Below, one piece after another: positions 1-7,244 of a stretch of DNA of 14,315 nt. The stretch is taken from contig JBATTK010000136.1 in assembly GCA_049670505.1 (NCBI GenBank), positions 1 through 14,315 on the forward strand. The letters run 5' to 3'. Every line of letters begins with the position of its first letter. The stretch's first letter is position 1. The DNA comes from JBATTK01 sp049670505 (GTDB lineage: Bacteria; Bacteroidota; Bacteroidia; Flavobacteriales; Flavobacteriaceae). The position numbers and the translations under genes were made by a program. A model generated the notes under the pieces. It was given only the letters and a program-made list of their open reading frames with translations. It was not told the DNA's origin and searched no databases.

Positions 1-2456
1 TGAACCCCAATGATATAGAGTCGTTCTCCATTCTTAAGGATGCGGCGACGGTTTCAAAGTATGGTTCAAGGGGTGCGAACGGTGTAATCTTGATTACTAC
101 TAAAAAAGGTAAATCTGGCGATGCCCGTATTACTTTCCGTTCCTCCTACGGATTTGCTGAACGGATTCCCGACCCTTTCAATCTTTTGGATGCTGCAGGA
201 AAACTTGAGTTGGAAAGACAATTTGCCGATTTGGGAGTCAATGCCGCAACAAGTTTGCCCGGTGCCACATCCTCACCAGAGGAATTGGCCGCACTTATAG
301 CATTGGATACCGATTGGGAGGAAGAACTATTAAGAAATGCCTTGATTCAATCCAATTCACTTAGTATTTCTGGAGGTGACGAGCGCCTTACTTATTTCAT
401 GTCCCTAGGATATGATAAAAACACCGGGGTTATAGATAGGATAAAAGGTTTTGAAAGGGTAACGGCCCGTCTTAATACCACCTATCAGGCCAAGGATTGG
501 TTAAACATTGGTGCCAATATTTCCATGGCCCGAAGTACTACCGACCTACCAAGAGACAGGAACAATGTACAGAACCCATTCAGAGGATTATATGATTACA
601 ATCCATGGGATCCACTTTTTTTAAGGGATGATAATGGTGCCATCGTTACGGATGCGGAAGGCAATAATGTTTTTAACCCAACCACAACGGGGTTTCCTAT
701 TGCAAGGGCTTTACAAACGGAGCCGGAGAACAATAGAAACTTTTTGATTATCGGAAACCTTTCGGCGGACATCAAGTTGTCCGATAAGTTTTCCAACCGT
801 TTTTCCGTTGGTGGTGTAAGCAATAGGTTCAACAGAACAAACAGATCTATTCAAGGAGGTGTTTTGCAGGGCTTTATCGGGGATGCCAACTTCCCTGGCG
901 ACCAGACCGATCAATACATACAGGATTTTGAATACAATGTAAATAACCTTTTCACGTATTCGGATACCTTTAATGGGGTCCATAACGTATCTGCTAGTTT
1001 CCTATTGGAATATAATGAAAATATCAGGACGGACTTATTGGCCCGTGGTAGGGGGTTCCCTTCACCGGACATTCCTTTTCTTGATACCGCGGCAGATCCC
1101 CTTGCAGTGGGTTCTGAGGAAGACAGGAGAATACTTTGGTCGCAGGGCCTTTTTGTGGACTACGATTATGACGGTAAATACATCCTTTCCGGATCTGTTC
1201 GTAGGGACGGTTCCTCACGTTTCGGACCGGACAACAAGTTCGGATATTTCTATAGTGGAAGTGCCGCTTGGAATATTTCAAACGAAAGCTTTATGGAAGG
1301 TTCAATTTTCAATAACTTGAAATTGAGGGCCTCCTATGGTACTTCTGGTAACCAGAACATTGGGGACTTTGAGTTCCTAAATTTATTGAACTTTGACACG
1401 TACAATGGTAACACGACCGCCATACCGGTAGGGGTGGGTAATCCTGAGATCCAATGGGAGTCCCAGGCCATTTTCGATGTCGGTATCGAATTCGGATTGT
1501 TCAACAACCGTATCAATGGTGTTGTGGATTATTTCAAGAAGAATTCCCAAGACCTTCTCTTGGACAGACCCCTTTCCAGAACGGTCGGGGATGAGAACAA
1601 CTCCATAGTAGCCAACATTGGCGAAGTGGAAAATAGTGGTATAGAAGTTTCCCTTAATGCGGATATCATCAGGAACGAGAATCTTGTATGGTCGGTAGGT
1701 GGAAACATTACCTTTATTGATAACGAAGTGATTTCATTGGTAGACGGTGAGGATATCATTACCGGAACTTTTGGAAATATCATCCTAAGGGAAGGTCAGC
1801 CGATAAATTCTTACTTTTTGGTACGCTATGCCGGTGTAAACCCTGCGAACGGCGAACCTTTATATCTGGATACGGACGGAAATGTCACCAACGAATTCAG
1901 CGATTCCTTTGAGACGATTCTGGACAAGTCACCTATTGCGGACTTGGAAGGTGGTTTTTTCACTTCCTTGAGATACAAGGGATTTGGTGTTAGAGGGGAC
2001 TTTATATACAAGGCCGGAAATTATATCGTAAATAACCAACGTCAGCAGGGTATTGCGATAGGTAATATCAACAGAAACCAAAGGGAGGAAGCCTTCAACT
2101 ATTGGAGACAACCGGGTGATGTGAATGTTCTCCCAAGTCCTTTGTTCCAGAACACTGCCGATCAGACGTCTACTAGGTTCCTTGAAAAGGGAGATTATTT
2201 AAGGTTGCGTACGCTGACCTTGGATTATAACATGCCAAGTAAGTTTTTAGCTGATTTTGGAATCAATTCCCTGCGCATATTCGCGACCGGACAGAACCTT
2301 TTTACCATCACAGCCTTTGAAGGAGATCCGGAAGTGGGTCTTGGATCTGCTGAATCCGGTGAACCCGGTGATCAAGGTTTTGTTGTTGGGGAATTTAACC
2401 TGTTCAGTTATCCGAACACAAGATCCTATACATTCGGGATAGAGGTAGGATTTTAA
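1..2456 (+). CDS. SusC/RagA-family TonB-dependent outer-membrane receptor, 5' partial
   Basis: This is an outer-membrane beta-barrel that imports large substrates with its SusD partner, powered by TonB. The reading frame is open from the first complete codon at base 3, so the gene enters from the left and 817 residues are visible. SusC proteins usually have about 1000-1100 residues, so the signal peptide, the carboxypeptidase-regulatory-like domain, the TonB box and most of the plug are missing. The visible part opens with the conserved end of the plug: NPNDIESFSILKDAAT, then YGSRGANGVILITTKKG (visible residues 20-36). A long barrel follows, rich in aromatic/Asn strands, and ends TFGIEVGF with a terminal aromatic as expected for barrel insertion. 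An internal TTG at 90 could be mistaken for a start, but it lies inside the plug motif. SusD begins 16 bases after the stop. The substrate cannot be read from the sequence. Confidence 0.96.
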   Translation, partial: NPNDIESFSILKDAATVSKYGSRGANGVILITTKKGKSGDARITFRSSYGFAERIPDPFNLLDAAGKLELERQFADLGVNAATSLPGATSSPEELAALIALDTDWEEELLRNALIQSNSLSISGGDERLTYFMSLGYDKNTGVIDRIKGFERVTARLNTTYQAKDWLNIGANISMARSTTDLPRDRNNVQNPFRGLYDYNPWDPLFLRDDNGAIVTDAEGNNVFNPTTTGFPIARALQTEPENNRNFLIIGNLSADIKLSDKFSNRFSVGGVSNRFNRTNRSIQGGVLQGFIGDANFPGDQTDQYIQDFEYNVNNLFTYSDTFNGVHNVSASFLLEYNENIRTDLLARGRGFPSPDIPFLDTAADPLAVGSEEDRRILWSQGLFVDYDYDGKYILSGSVRRDGSSRFGPDNKFGYFYSGSAAWNISNESFMEGSIFNNLKLRASYGTSGNQNIGDFEFLNLLNFDTYNGNTTAIPVGVGNPEIQWESQAIFDVGIEFGLFNNRINGVVDYFKKNSQDLLLDRPLSRTVGDENNSIVANIGEVENSGIEVSLNADIIRNENLVWSVGGNITFIDNEVISLVDGEDIITGTFGNIILREGQPINSYFLVRYAGVNPANGEPLYLDTDGNVTNEFSDSFETILDKSPIADLEGGFFTSLRYKGFGVRGDFIYKAGNYIVNNQRQQGIAIGNINRNQREEAFNYWRQPGDVNVLPSPLFQNTADQTSTRFLEKGDYLRLRTLTLDYNMPSKFLADFGINSLRIFATGQNLFTITAFEGDPEVGLGSAESGEPGDQGFVVGEFNLFSYPNTRSYTFGIEVGF

Positions 2457-2472
2457 TAAAAAAATAAAAGAC

Positions 2473-3948
2473 ATGAAAAATAGATTTAAACTTATATATT
2501 GTTTGTTCTTCTCACTTGGTTTCCTTGCCTGTGATGACGAACTGAACGGCCTGCAACCTTTTACGGAGGGAAACCCGGAAACGTTCTTTAATAGCCTTGC
2601 TACGTTCCAAAACGGGGTAGACGGTGCATATGCGCAGATTAGGAATTACTACGCGAACTCAGGTTCGGGTCTACAGGGCATGCCCGATATCCTATCGGAC
2701 AATGTGGTCTTGGTACAGACAGGGCGAACTTCCAATGAGGACTATTATGATTATAGGTATGTTCCAAATACGGCAGGTGCTATTCCTTTATATTGGAGTG
2801 AAGCGTATGAGGCTGTAAATGCCGCTAACCTGGTTATAGGACAGATAGATAATCTTGCCGATAGTCCGGAAAAGGATAACATTTTGGGACAAGCCTTGGG
2901 CATCAGGGCATTTGCCCATTTCGACTTGGTGAGGATCTTTGCCAAGATTCCAACCCAGAGTGGCGATGCCAATGGTTCTCCAGGAATTATTTATATTAAG
3001 GTAGAGGACGGTGATACGGGCGATCCCTTTGCTTTGCCCGCTAGGGAAACGGTAGCGAGCAATTATGCCGAGATCATAGGAGATCTAGAGCGTGCAAGCC
3101 AATTGATCGGTACGGGCAATGGAGAGGGCAGATTGGATAGAAACGGGATATACGGTGTGTTGTCCAGGGTATATCTCTATAACGGGGATTATCAGATGGC
3201 CGTAGATGCCGCCAATCAGGTGACTACCGCTTTGGCAACCGCTGCGGAGCTGGAAGACCTATATACGGATAATGATCCTGACAATGCGGGAATCGTTTTT
3301 GAATTGGCCATTGATACCGGTGTTGAAACAGGATCGGACGATACTCCTCGGCAGGGAAATAATGTGGGAGTGCTTTACAGTCAATCGAATGCTACTTCCA
3401 CGATTTCGGAATATGCCATCGAGTTCGAGTTCTTCAACAGTATCGATGCCGATGACTTACGAAGGAATGTTTTACAGTTCGTAGGGACCAATCAGGGCAA
3501 CGACTATAATGCGGTACTAAAGTTCCTTGGTGAAGCCGGGCAAGTAAACGGTAGAGTGGACATCAAAGCTGTACGTGCGGCAGAGGTGCTTTTAAACAAG
3601 GCCGAGGCACAATTTGAACTAGGGCAGGAAGGCGCCGCTTTGGCAAGCCTTGATATGTTAAGGGACGTAAGATTCTCCTCGTTTACCGGAGGTGAAAGTG
3701 GACAAGCGTTGGAAGATGCCATTCAGTTCAATAGAAGAGTGGAACTTGCCTTTGAAGGACATCGTTTCTTTGATGTCAAGAGAAGAGGAGAATCCATTGT
3801 CCGTTCTAATAATGGCGATGTCATAGATGGTAGCGGAACGCCCGCAGAAGTTTTGACTTTGCCCGCCGGCGATTTTAGATTTCAGCTACCCATACCACTT
3901 GCAGAAACCAACGCCAACGCCAATATCGTTCAAAACGACGGATACTAA
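2473..3948 (+). CDS. SusD/RagB-family outer-membrane nutrient-binding lipoprotein
   Basis: This is the surface lipoprotein lid that captures substrate over the SusC channel. Its 491 residues are typical for the family. A lipoprotein signal ends in FLAC with the lipidated Cys at residue 20, followed by DDE, an acidic tract like the surface-export signals of flavobacterial lipoproteins. Family motifs are visible: the TPR-associated helix LGQALGIRAFAHFDLVRIF (138-156), then KIP; a TPR-like segment NKAEAQFELGQ (375-385); the C-terminal signature RRVELAFEGHRFFDVKRRG (421-439); and a final LPIPLAETNANANIVQN-type ending before the terminal DGY. It sits 16 bases after SusC and 15 bases before the next lipoprotein, so all three are probably one transcript. 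The start ATG follows an A-rich stretch with no Shine-Dalgarno site, normal for Bacteroidota. Family assignment is secure; the ligand is unknown. Confidence 0.97.
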   Translation: MKNRFKLIYCLFFSLGFLACDDELNGLQPFTEGNPETFFNSLATFQNGVDGAYAQIRNYYANSGSGLQGMPDILSDNVVLVQTGRTSNEDYYDYRYVPNTAGAIPLYWSEAYEAVNAANLVIGQIDNLADSPEKDNILGQALGIRAFAHFDLVRIFAKIPTQSGDANGSPGIIYIKVEDGDTGDPFALPARETVASNYAEIIGDLERASQLIGTGNGEGRLDRNGIYGVLSRVYLYNGDYQMAVDAANQVTTALATAAELEDLYTDNDPDNAGIVFELAIDTGVETGSDDTPRQGNNVGVLYSQSNATSTISEYAIEFEFFNSIDADDLRRNVLQFVGTNQGNDYNAVLKFLGEAGQVNGRVDIKAVRAAEVLLNKAEAQFELGQEGAALASLDMLRDVRFSSFTGGESGQALEDAIQFNRRVELAFEGHRFFDVKRRGESIVRSNNGDVIDGSGTPAEVLTLPAGDFRFQLPIPLAETNANANIVQNDGY

Positions 3949-3963
3949 ACTAAAAAGTTAAAT

Positions 3964-4704
3964 ATGAAAAATTATATTTTAATTATAGCAGTAGCGCTAT
4001 TTGTCCTCACTTCTTGTGAAGAGGAAACCATTGTGTTTGATCCGGTCAATGGTCAAACGGCAGTATCTTTTGCAACAACAAGCTTTAATGTATCAATACC
4101 GGAAGAGGGTTTGGTAGTTGAAGTTCCGTTAAATGTTACCACCGTTTCAAGTTCGGATAGAACATTTGAGGTTGCCGTAGATGCTTCATCTATTGGGGCT
4201 AGCGCTGATTATACCATTGGTACGGCTACGATTCCTTCAGGTGCATTTAGTGGAACCTTAAACGTTTCTTTTAATTTTGATCCTCTTGTGGAAGGTGAAT
4301 CCAATAAGCTGGTATTAAACTTACAAGCACCTTCCGATGGTGTAGTTTATAGTGAAACGGTAACTATTGATTATTTTAAGGAAATAATATGTAATGATTT
4401 CCTGATAACAATTAACGCGGATAGATTCGGATCGGAAACCACATGGGAGATCACGGATGACACCGATGCGGTAGTTGCTTCTGGTGGACCATTTCCAAAT
4501 GTTACCGGGGGAGCAACGTATACATTTGATGTATTTTTGGAAGACGGATGTTATACGTTTACAATTTTTGATTCTTATGGTGACGGACAGGTAGATGGGA
4601 CCATTACGGGTAGCTACTCAATTGAATGTTCAATTTTATCGGTTGCCACGGGTGGAGGAGCCTTTGGAGCATCGGAATCAGTAGACTTCTGTGTAAACCA
4701 GTAA
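3964..4704 (+). CDS. Small surface lipoprotein in the SusE position (Calx-beta/DUF-like plus Cys-rich C-terminal domain)
   Basis: This 246-residue lipoprotein has signal sequence LFVLTSC with the lipidated Cys at residue 18, followed by EEE. Residues about 30-137 look like an all-beta domain of the kind found in SusE-position lipoproteins (Calx-beta or DUF4843/DUF1735-like; inferred by eye). Residues about 141-246 form a second unit, with GSETTWEIT (156-164), DGCYTFTIFDSYGDG (194-208), a GSYSIECS segment (217-224) and a final FC. This pattern recurs in secreted Bacteroidota proteins. Its four cysteines (143, 196, 222, 243) could form two disulfides outside the cell. The gene begins 15 bases after SusD and is the last gene before a strong terminator, so it is probably part of the importer operon and may bind or present the substrate. 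The exact family is uncertain; there is no catalytic motif. Confidence 0.85.
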   Translation: MKNYILIIAVALFVLTSCEEETIVFDPVNGQTAVSFATTSFNVSIPEEGLVVEVPLNVTTVSSSDRTFEVAVDASSIGASADYTIGTATIPSGAFSGTLNVSFNFDPLVEGESNKLVLNLQAPSDGVVYSETVTIDYFKEIICNDFLITINADRFGSETTWEITDDTDAVVASGGPFPNVTGGATYTFDVFLEDGCYTFTIFDSYGDGQVDGTITGSYSIECSILSVATGGGAFGASESVDFCVNQ

Positions 4705-4787
4705 GGATGAATTTAGAAGGGTTCCCTTTGGGAAACCTAATATGGTAAACATATACTTACATGTTAAGTGTAATTTAAAACTTAAGA

Positions 4788-4825
4788 GGGCCAGACTTTA
4801 AACACCAAAAGTCTGGTCCTTTTTT
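4788..4825 (+). terminator. Rho-independent terminator of the susCD-like operon
   Basis: The arm GGGCCAGACTT (4788-4798) pairs with AAGTCTGGTCC (4809-4819), an 11-base-pair stem with one G-T wobble and a 10-base loop. It is followed directly by six T residues (4820-4825). It lies 84 bases after the stop of the third gene and just before the promoter motif of the next, so it separates the two transcription units. No matching T-tract exists for the minus strand. Confidence 0.9.
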
Positions 4826-4828
4826 AAT

Positions 4829-4836
4829 TAACTTTG
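4829..4836 (+). promoter_or_regulatory. Probable Bacteroidota -7 promoter motif for the arylsulfotransferase-like gene
   Basis: TAACTTTG matches the Bacteroidota -7 consensus TAnnTTTG. It lies 25 bases before the ATG at 4862, giving a short 5' leader. The 11-mer AATTAACTTTG (4826-4836) is identical to the sequence at the stronger porin promoter (11682-11692). No TTG is present at the expected -33 position (about 4803-4811), which is occupied by the terminator stem, so this is a half-match and could be weak or need help. Confidence 0.5.
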
Positions 4837-4861
4837 CCCTTAGCTAATTCGAACAAATCCT

Positions 4862-6235
4862 ATGAAAAAGTTTTTGAATTTTTTATCGGTACTTATACTT
4901 CTAGGTTTTTTGGTTTCCTGTCAAAGCGATGATGAAATTTTAGAACCTGAATCCGAACAAGAATCTACGCCACCTCCCGATGAAGAAAGTCCAGAACCGG
5001 AAGAAGAGGTTGTTTTTCCCCTTCAAGGTGATACAGGCGAAATATTACTTCACGATACGCAATTATCCCAAGATGGATATGTATTGGTCAATGATGCAGG
5101 TGCGGACAGGGTGTACTTGATGGATAAAGACTCAGGTACAATTGTTCATGAGTGGGCACTACAATTTAATCTGGGGAATGATGTGGAATTATTGCCCGAC
5201 GGGAGACTTTTGGCTTCTTTGGCAGCGGAAAATCCAGTTTTTAACTTTGGCGGATTTGGCGGTAAGATTCAAATAATTAATCCCGATAGCAGCATCGCGT
5301 GGGATTTTGATTACTCTAGCGAGGACTATCTTGCGCATCATGATGTTGAAATGCTGCCCAATGGAAACGTTTTAATTATCGTATGGGATGCCAAGTCTCT
5401 GGAATTGGCCAAAATGGAGGGTTACGACGGAGAAGAGGAATTCGTATATTCCGAAACTCTTATTGAGGTTAATACTTCTACCAATGAGATTGTTTGGGAA
5501 TGGAATGCTTGGGACCATTTGATACAGAATTTTGATGATACTAAAAATAATTATGGGATAGTTGCCGAAAACCCAAATCGCATCAATTTAAATTTTATAG
5601 ATGAAATCAGAAGTGGAATAGCACCGGATGGGGATATAATGCATGCTAACGGTCTGGACTATGACGCGGATAAAGATTTGATATATTTAAGCATCAATTT
5701 TTTTAGTGAAGTTTGGGTAATAGACCACAGTACAAGTACTGCGGAAGCCAAATCCTCAAGTGGTGGAAATTATGGTAAAGGAGGGGATTTATTGTATCGT
5801 TTTGGTAATCCATCCGCTTATGATAATGAAGTTGGTGAAAGATTATTTTTCAACAATCATTTTCCAAACCTTATGGAAGATGGGGAAATCGGAGAAGGTA
5901 ATATGCTCATCTTTATGAATGGCAATGAAGAGGGGAGCACACAATCTACGGTATATGAACTTGAGCTTCCTGAGATTTTTGATTTAAAACCCAATACCGA
6001 TAATGAATTGACAATAGCCTGGAGCTTCACTGACAAGAATTTGTTTTCCCCAAAAGTATCCGGTGCTGTTAGACTCCCAAATGGTAATACCCTGATTGCC
6101 AGTGGTACTTTTGGTTACTGGGAAGTAACGGAAACCAAAGAACTAGTTTGGCAGTTTAAAGGTGATGGATTTTATTGGAGAGGGTATCATTATGATGAAC
6201 AGGATGCAGCCATAGTTCAGCTTGGATTGGATTGA
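4862..6235 (+). CDS. Arylsulfotransferase (ASST)-like beta-propeller lipoprotein
   Basis: This 457-residue lipoprotein has lipobox LVSC with Cys20, followed by QSDDE, resembling flavobacterial surface-export signals. An acidic/proline linker spans about 25-50. The rest is a run of propeller blades with the ASST-type pattern: a W-x-[WF] strand followed by 'LPNGNxLI'. Examples are VELLPDGRLLAS (108-119), HHDVEMLPNGNVLIIV (159-174), WEWNAWDH (212-219), FFNNHFPNLMEDG (329-341) and GAVRLPNGNTLIASG (401-415). Histidines at 159/160, 261 (HANGLDYD) and 333 and Arg404 are candidates for the catalytic His/Arg set known in bacterial AssT, which moves sulfate from one phenolic ester to another through a sulfo-histidine. 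Matching each residue to AssT would need an alignment. It has its own -7 motif and is separated by a terminator from the upstream importer operon. Fold and family are fairly secure; true sulfotransferase activity and substrate are inferred. Confidence 0.85.
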   Translation: MKKFLNFLSVLILLGFLVSCQSDDEILEPESEQESTPPPDEESPEPEEEVVFPLQGDTGEILLHDTQLSQDGYVLVNDAGADRVYLMDKDSGTIVHEWALQFNLGNDVELLPDGRLLASLAAENPVFNFGGFGGKIQIINPDSSIAWDFDYSSEDYLAHHDVEMLPNGNVLIIVWDAKSLELAKMEGYDGEEEFVYSETLIEVNTSTNEIVWEWNAWDHLIQNFDDTKNNYGIVAENPNRINLNFIDEIRSGIAPDGDIMHANGLDYDADKDLIYLSINFFSEVWVIDHSTSTAEAKSSSGGNYGKGGDLLYRFGNPSAYDNEVGERLFFNNHFPNLMEDGEIGEGNMLIFMNGNEEGSTQSTVYELELPEIFDLKPNTDNELTIAWSFTDKNLFSPKVSGAVRLPNGNTLIASGTFGYWEVTETKELVWQFKGDGFYWRGYHYDEQDAAIVQLGLD

Positions 6236-6284
6236 TATTTCTCCGGAAAAAACAATTTGGTGTCAAAAAGTGTGACTACTTTAT

Positions 6285-6416
6285 TTAGGATTTTGTAAAA
6301 TGGACTTCATGTAGAAGTTTTGAACAGTATTCTGGTATGTCTTTGCTTTTAAAATAACCGGGATTGTACTTTTCTTTAAATGCTGTGATGGAATTTCTTT
6401 TTTTCTTTGGCAGTTT
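6285..6416 (-). pseudogene. Possible 43-codon gene remnant in the convergent spacer
   Basis: The 298-base spacer between the convergent genes (6236-6533) has no convincing gene or terminator. On the minus strand a stretch from 6416 to a TAA at 6285-6287 reads as natural-looking protein, including AFKEKYNPGYFKSKD and IPEYCSKLLHEVHFTKS. It has no ATG and is closed upstream by a stop (6417-6419). A neighbouring frame just upstream reads ALKTAKEKKKFHHSI before a stop, which could be a frameshifted continuation. The segment faintly recalls the linker and first helix of AraC-type regulators, but this is a weak impression. It could equally be chance open sequence. The plus strand shows nothing else here. 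Confidence 0.25.
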
Positions 6417-6533
6417 TTAAGGCTATCTAAACAGTAAACACTCCGTTAACTTTAGGTTCGGTTATGCATACAATTAAATATTAAAATGCCCTAGCGGTAT
6501 TTCAGTGCCGTACATTCGGAAGAGTTTTAATTG

Positions 6534-7244
6534 TTAATTTACCCTAAACTCAAAAATCTCCGACTGTGAGGTGTTTTGTTCACTGTCCTTGGTAATAACT
6601 CTCCAAAAGTATACTTGTCCGGAAACAATGGTGGCCTCGGTTGTGGTGTCGGTGGTCGTGGCCAGTACCGTCGTGGGATTACTATTGGTATCAAATAGAA
6701 CTTGGAATTCAACAATATCATCGTCCACGTCACTTCCGTTCCATTGTAAACTAACAGAACTCGCGGTATCTATAGTAGCTCCTCTTCCAGGGTTTACGAC
6801 TTCAGCAGGAAAGGGAGCATAATTTTCTACTCCGGGTCCCTGATTGTAGAACCTTTCAGTAGGGCTGGAAGCTGTAGTTGTAGTGCCATTGGCCCGAGAT
6901 ATAACAAACCATTCATAAGGAGCCCCACGATCTATGGTTATAGCGGACTCGTTATTGGTAGCAGTTGTTTTTGTGGAAACATCGGTATTTAAGTTTCTTA
7001 AATTTACCTCATAGCTATCCGTATTTTGAGACGCATTCCATCTAAATGTAACCGTACTTCTGGTCTCGTTTAAAACTTCACCTTCATTACATTCCGTATT
7101 GTCTTCCGGGAAGACCAAGGTAGTGGCCAAGGGTGGCAATACCGGATCTGGATCATCGGGAGCGTCTCCTCCTGAATCTCCACCACCGCAGGATAATAAT
7201 AAAAGTATACTTAACAGGGCTATAGTATGATATGATAATTTCAT
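6534..7244 (-). CDS. Lipoprotein with two fibronectin type III-like domains
   Basis: This 236-residue predicted lipoprotein has signal LLLLSC with Cys19, then a flexible Gly/Asp/Pro linker (20-38, GGGDSGGDAPDDPDP). Two immunoglobulin-like repeats follow, at about 39-135 and 143-235. Each has the FN3 layout: a P-x-[DN] entry, a core Trp (FRWNAS at 67-72; LQWNGS at 166-171), a 'YEV/FQV' strand and a [YE]-x-[FW]-x-V-I strand (YEWFVISRANG; YFWRVITKD). No catalytic motif is seen. The residues after Cys19 are Gly rather than acidic, so surface export is less clear than for the other lipoproteins here. Its ATG overlaps the stop of the upstream 1424-residue gene (ATGA at 7241-7244), implying cotranscription and translational coupling. 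It is probably an anchor, adhesion or binding partner of that secreted protein, but this rests only on gene position. Confidence 0.82.
   Translation of the reverse strand: MKLSYHTIALLSILLLLSCGGGDSGGDAPDDPDPVLPPLATTLVFPEDNTECNEGEVLNETRSTVTFRWNASQNTDSYEVNLRNLNTDVSTKTTATNNESAITIDRGAPYEWFVISRANGTTTTASSPTERFYNQGPGVENYAPFPAEVVNPGRGATIDTASSVSLQWNGSDVDDDIVEFQVLFDTNSNPTTVLATTTDTTTEATIVSGQVYFWRVITKDSEQNTSQSEIFEFRVN

Noticed and set aside
90..2456. A complete 788-residue gene beginning at the TTG at 90
   Set aside because: The same frame is open back to base 3 and encodes the conserved SusC plug motif across the TTG, so this is an internal codon of a truncated gene.
4718..4736. Small hairpin GGGTTCCC/GGGAAACC after the third lipoprotein
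   Set aside because: It has an internal mismatch and no T-tract; the true terminator is at 4788-4825.
6444..6452. TTAACTTTA resembling a -7 promoter box in the convergent spacer
   Set aside because: It lacks the final G, has no good -33 box, and no plus-strand gene follows.
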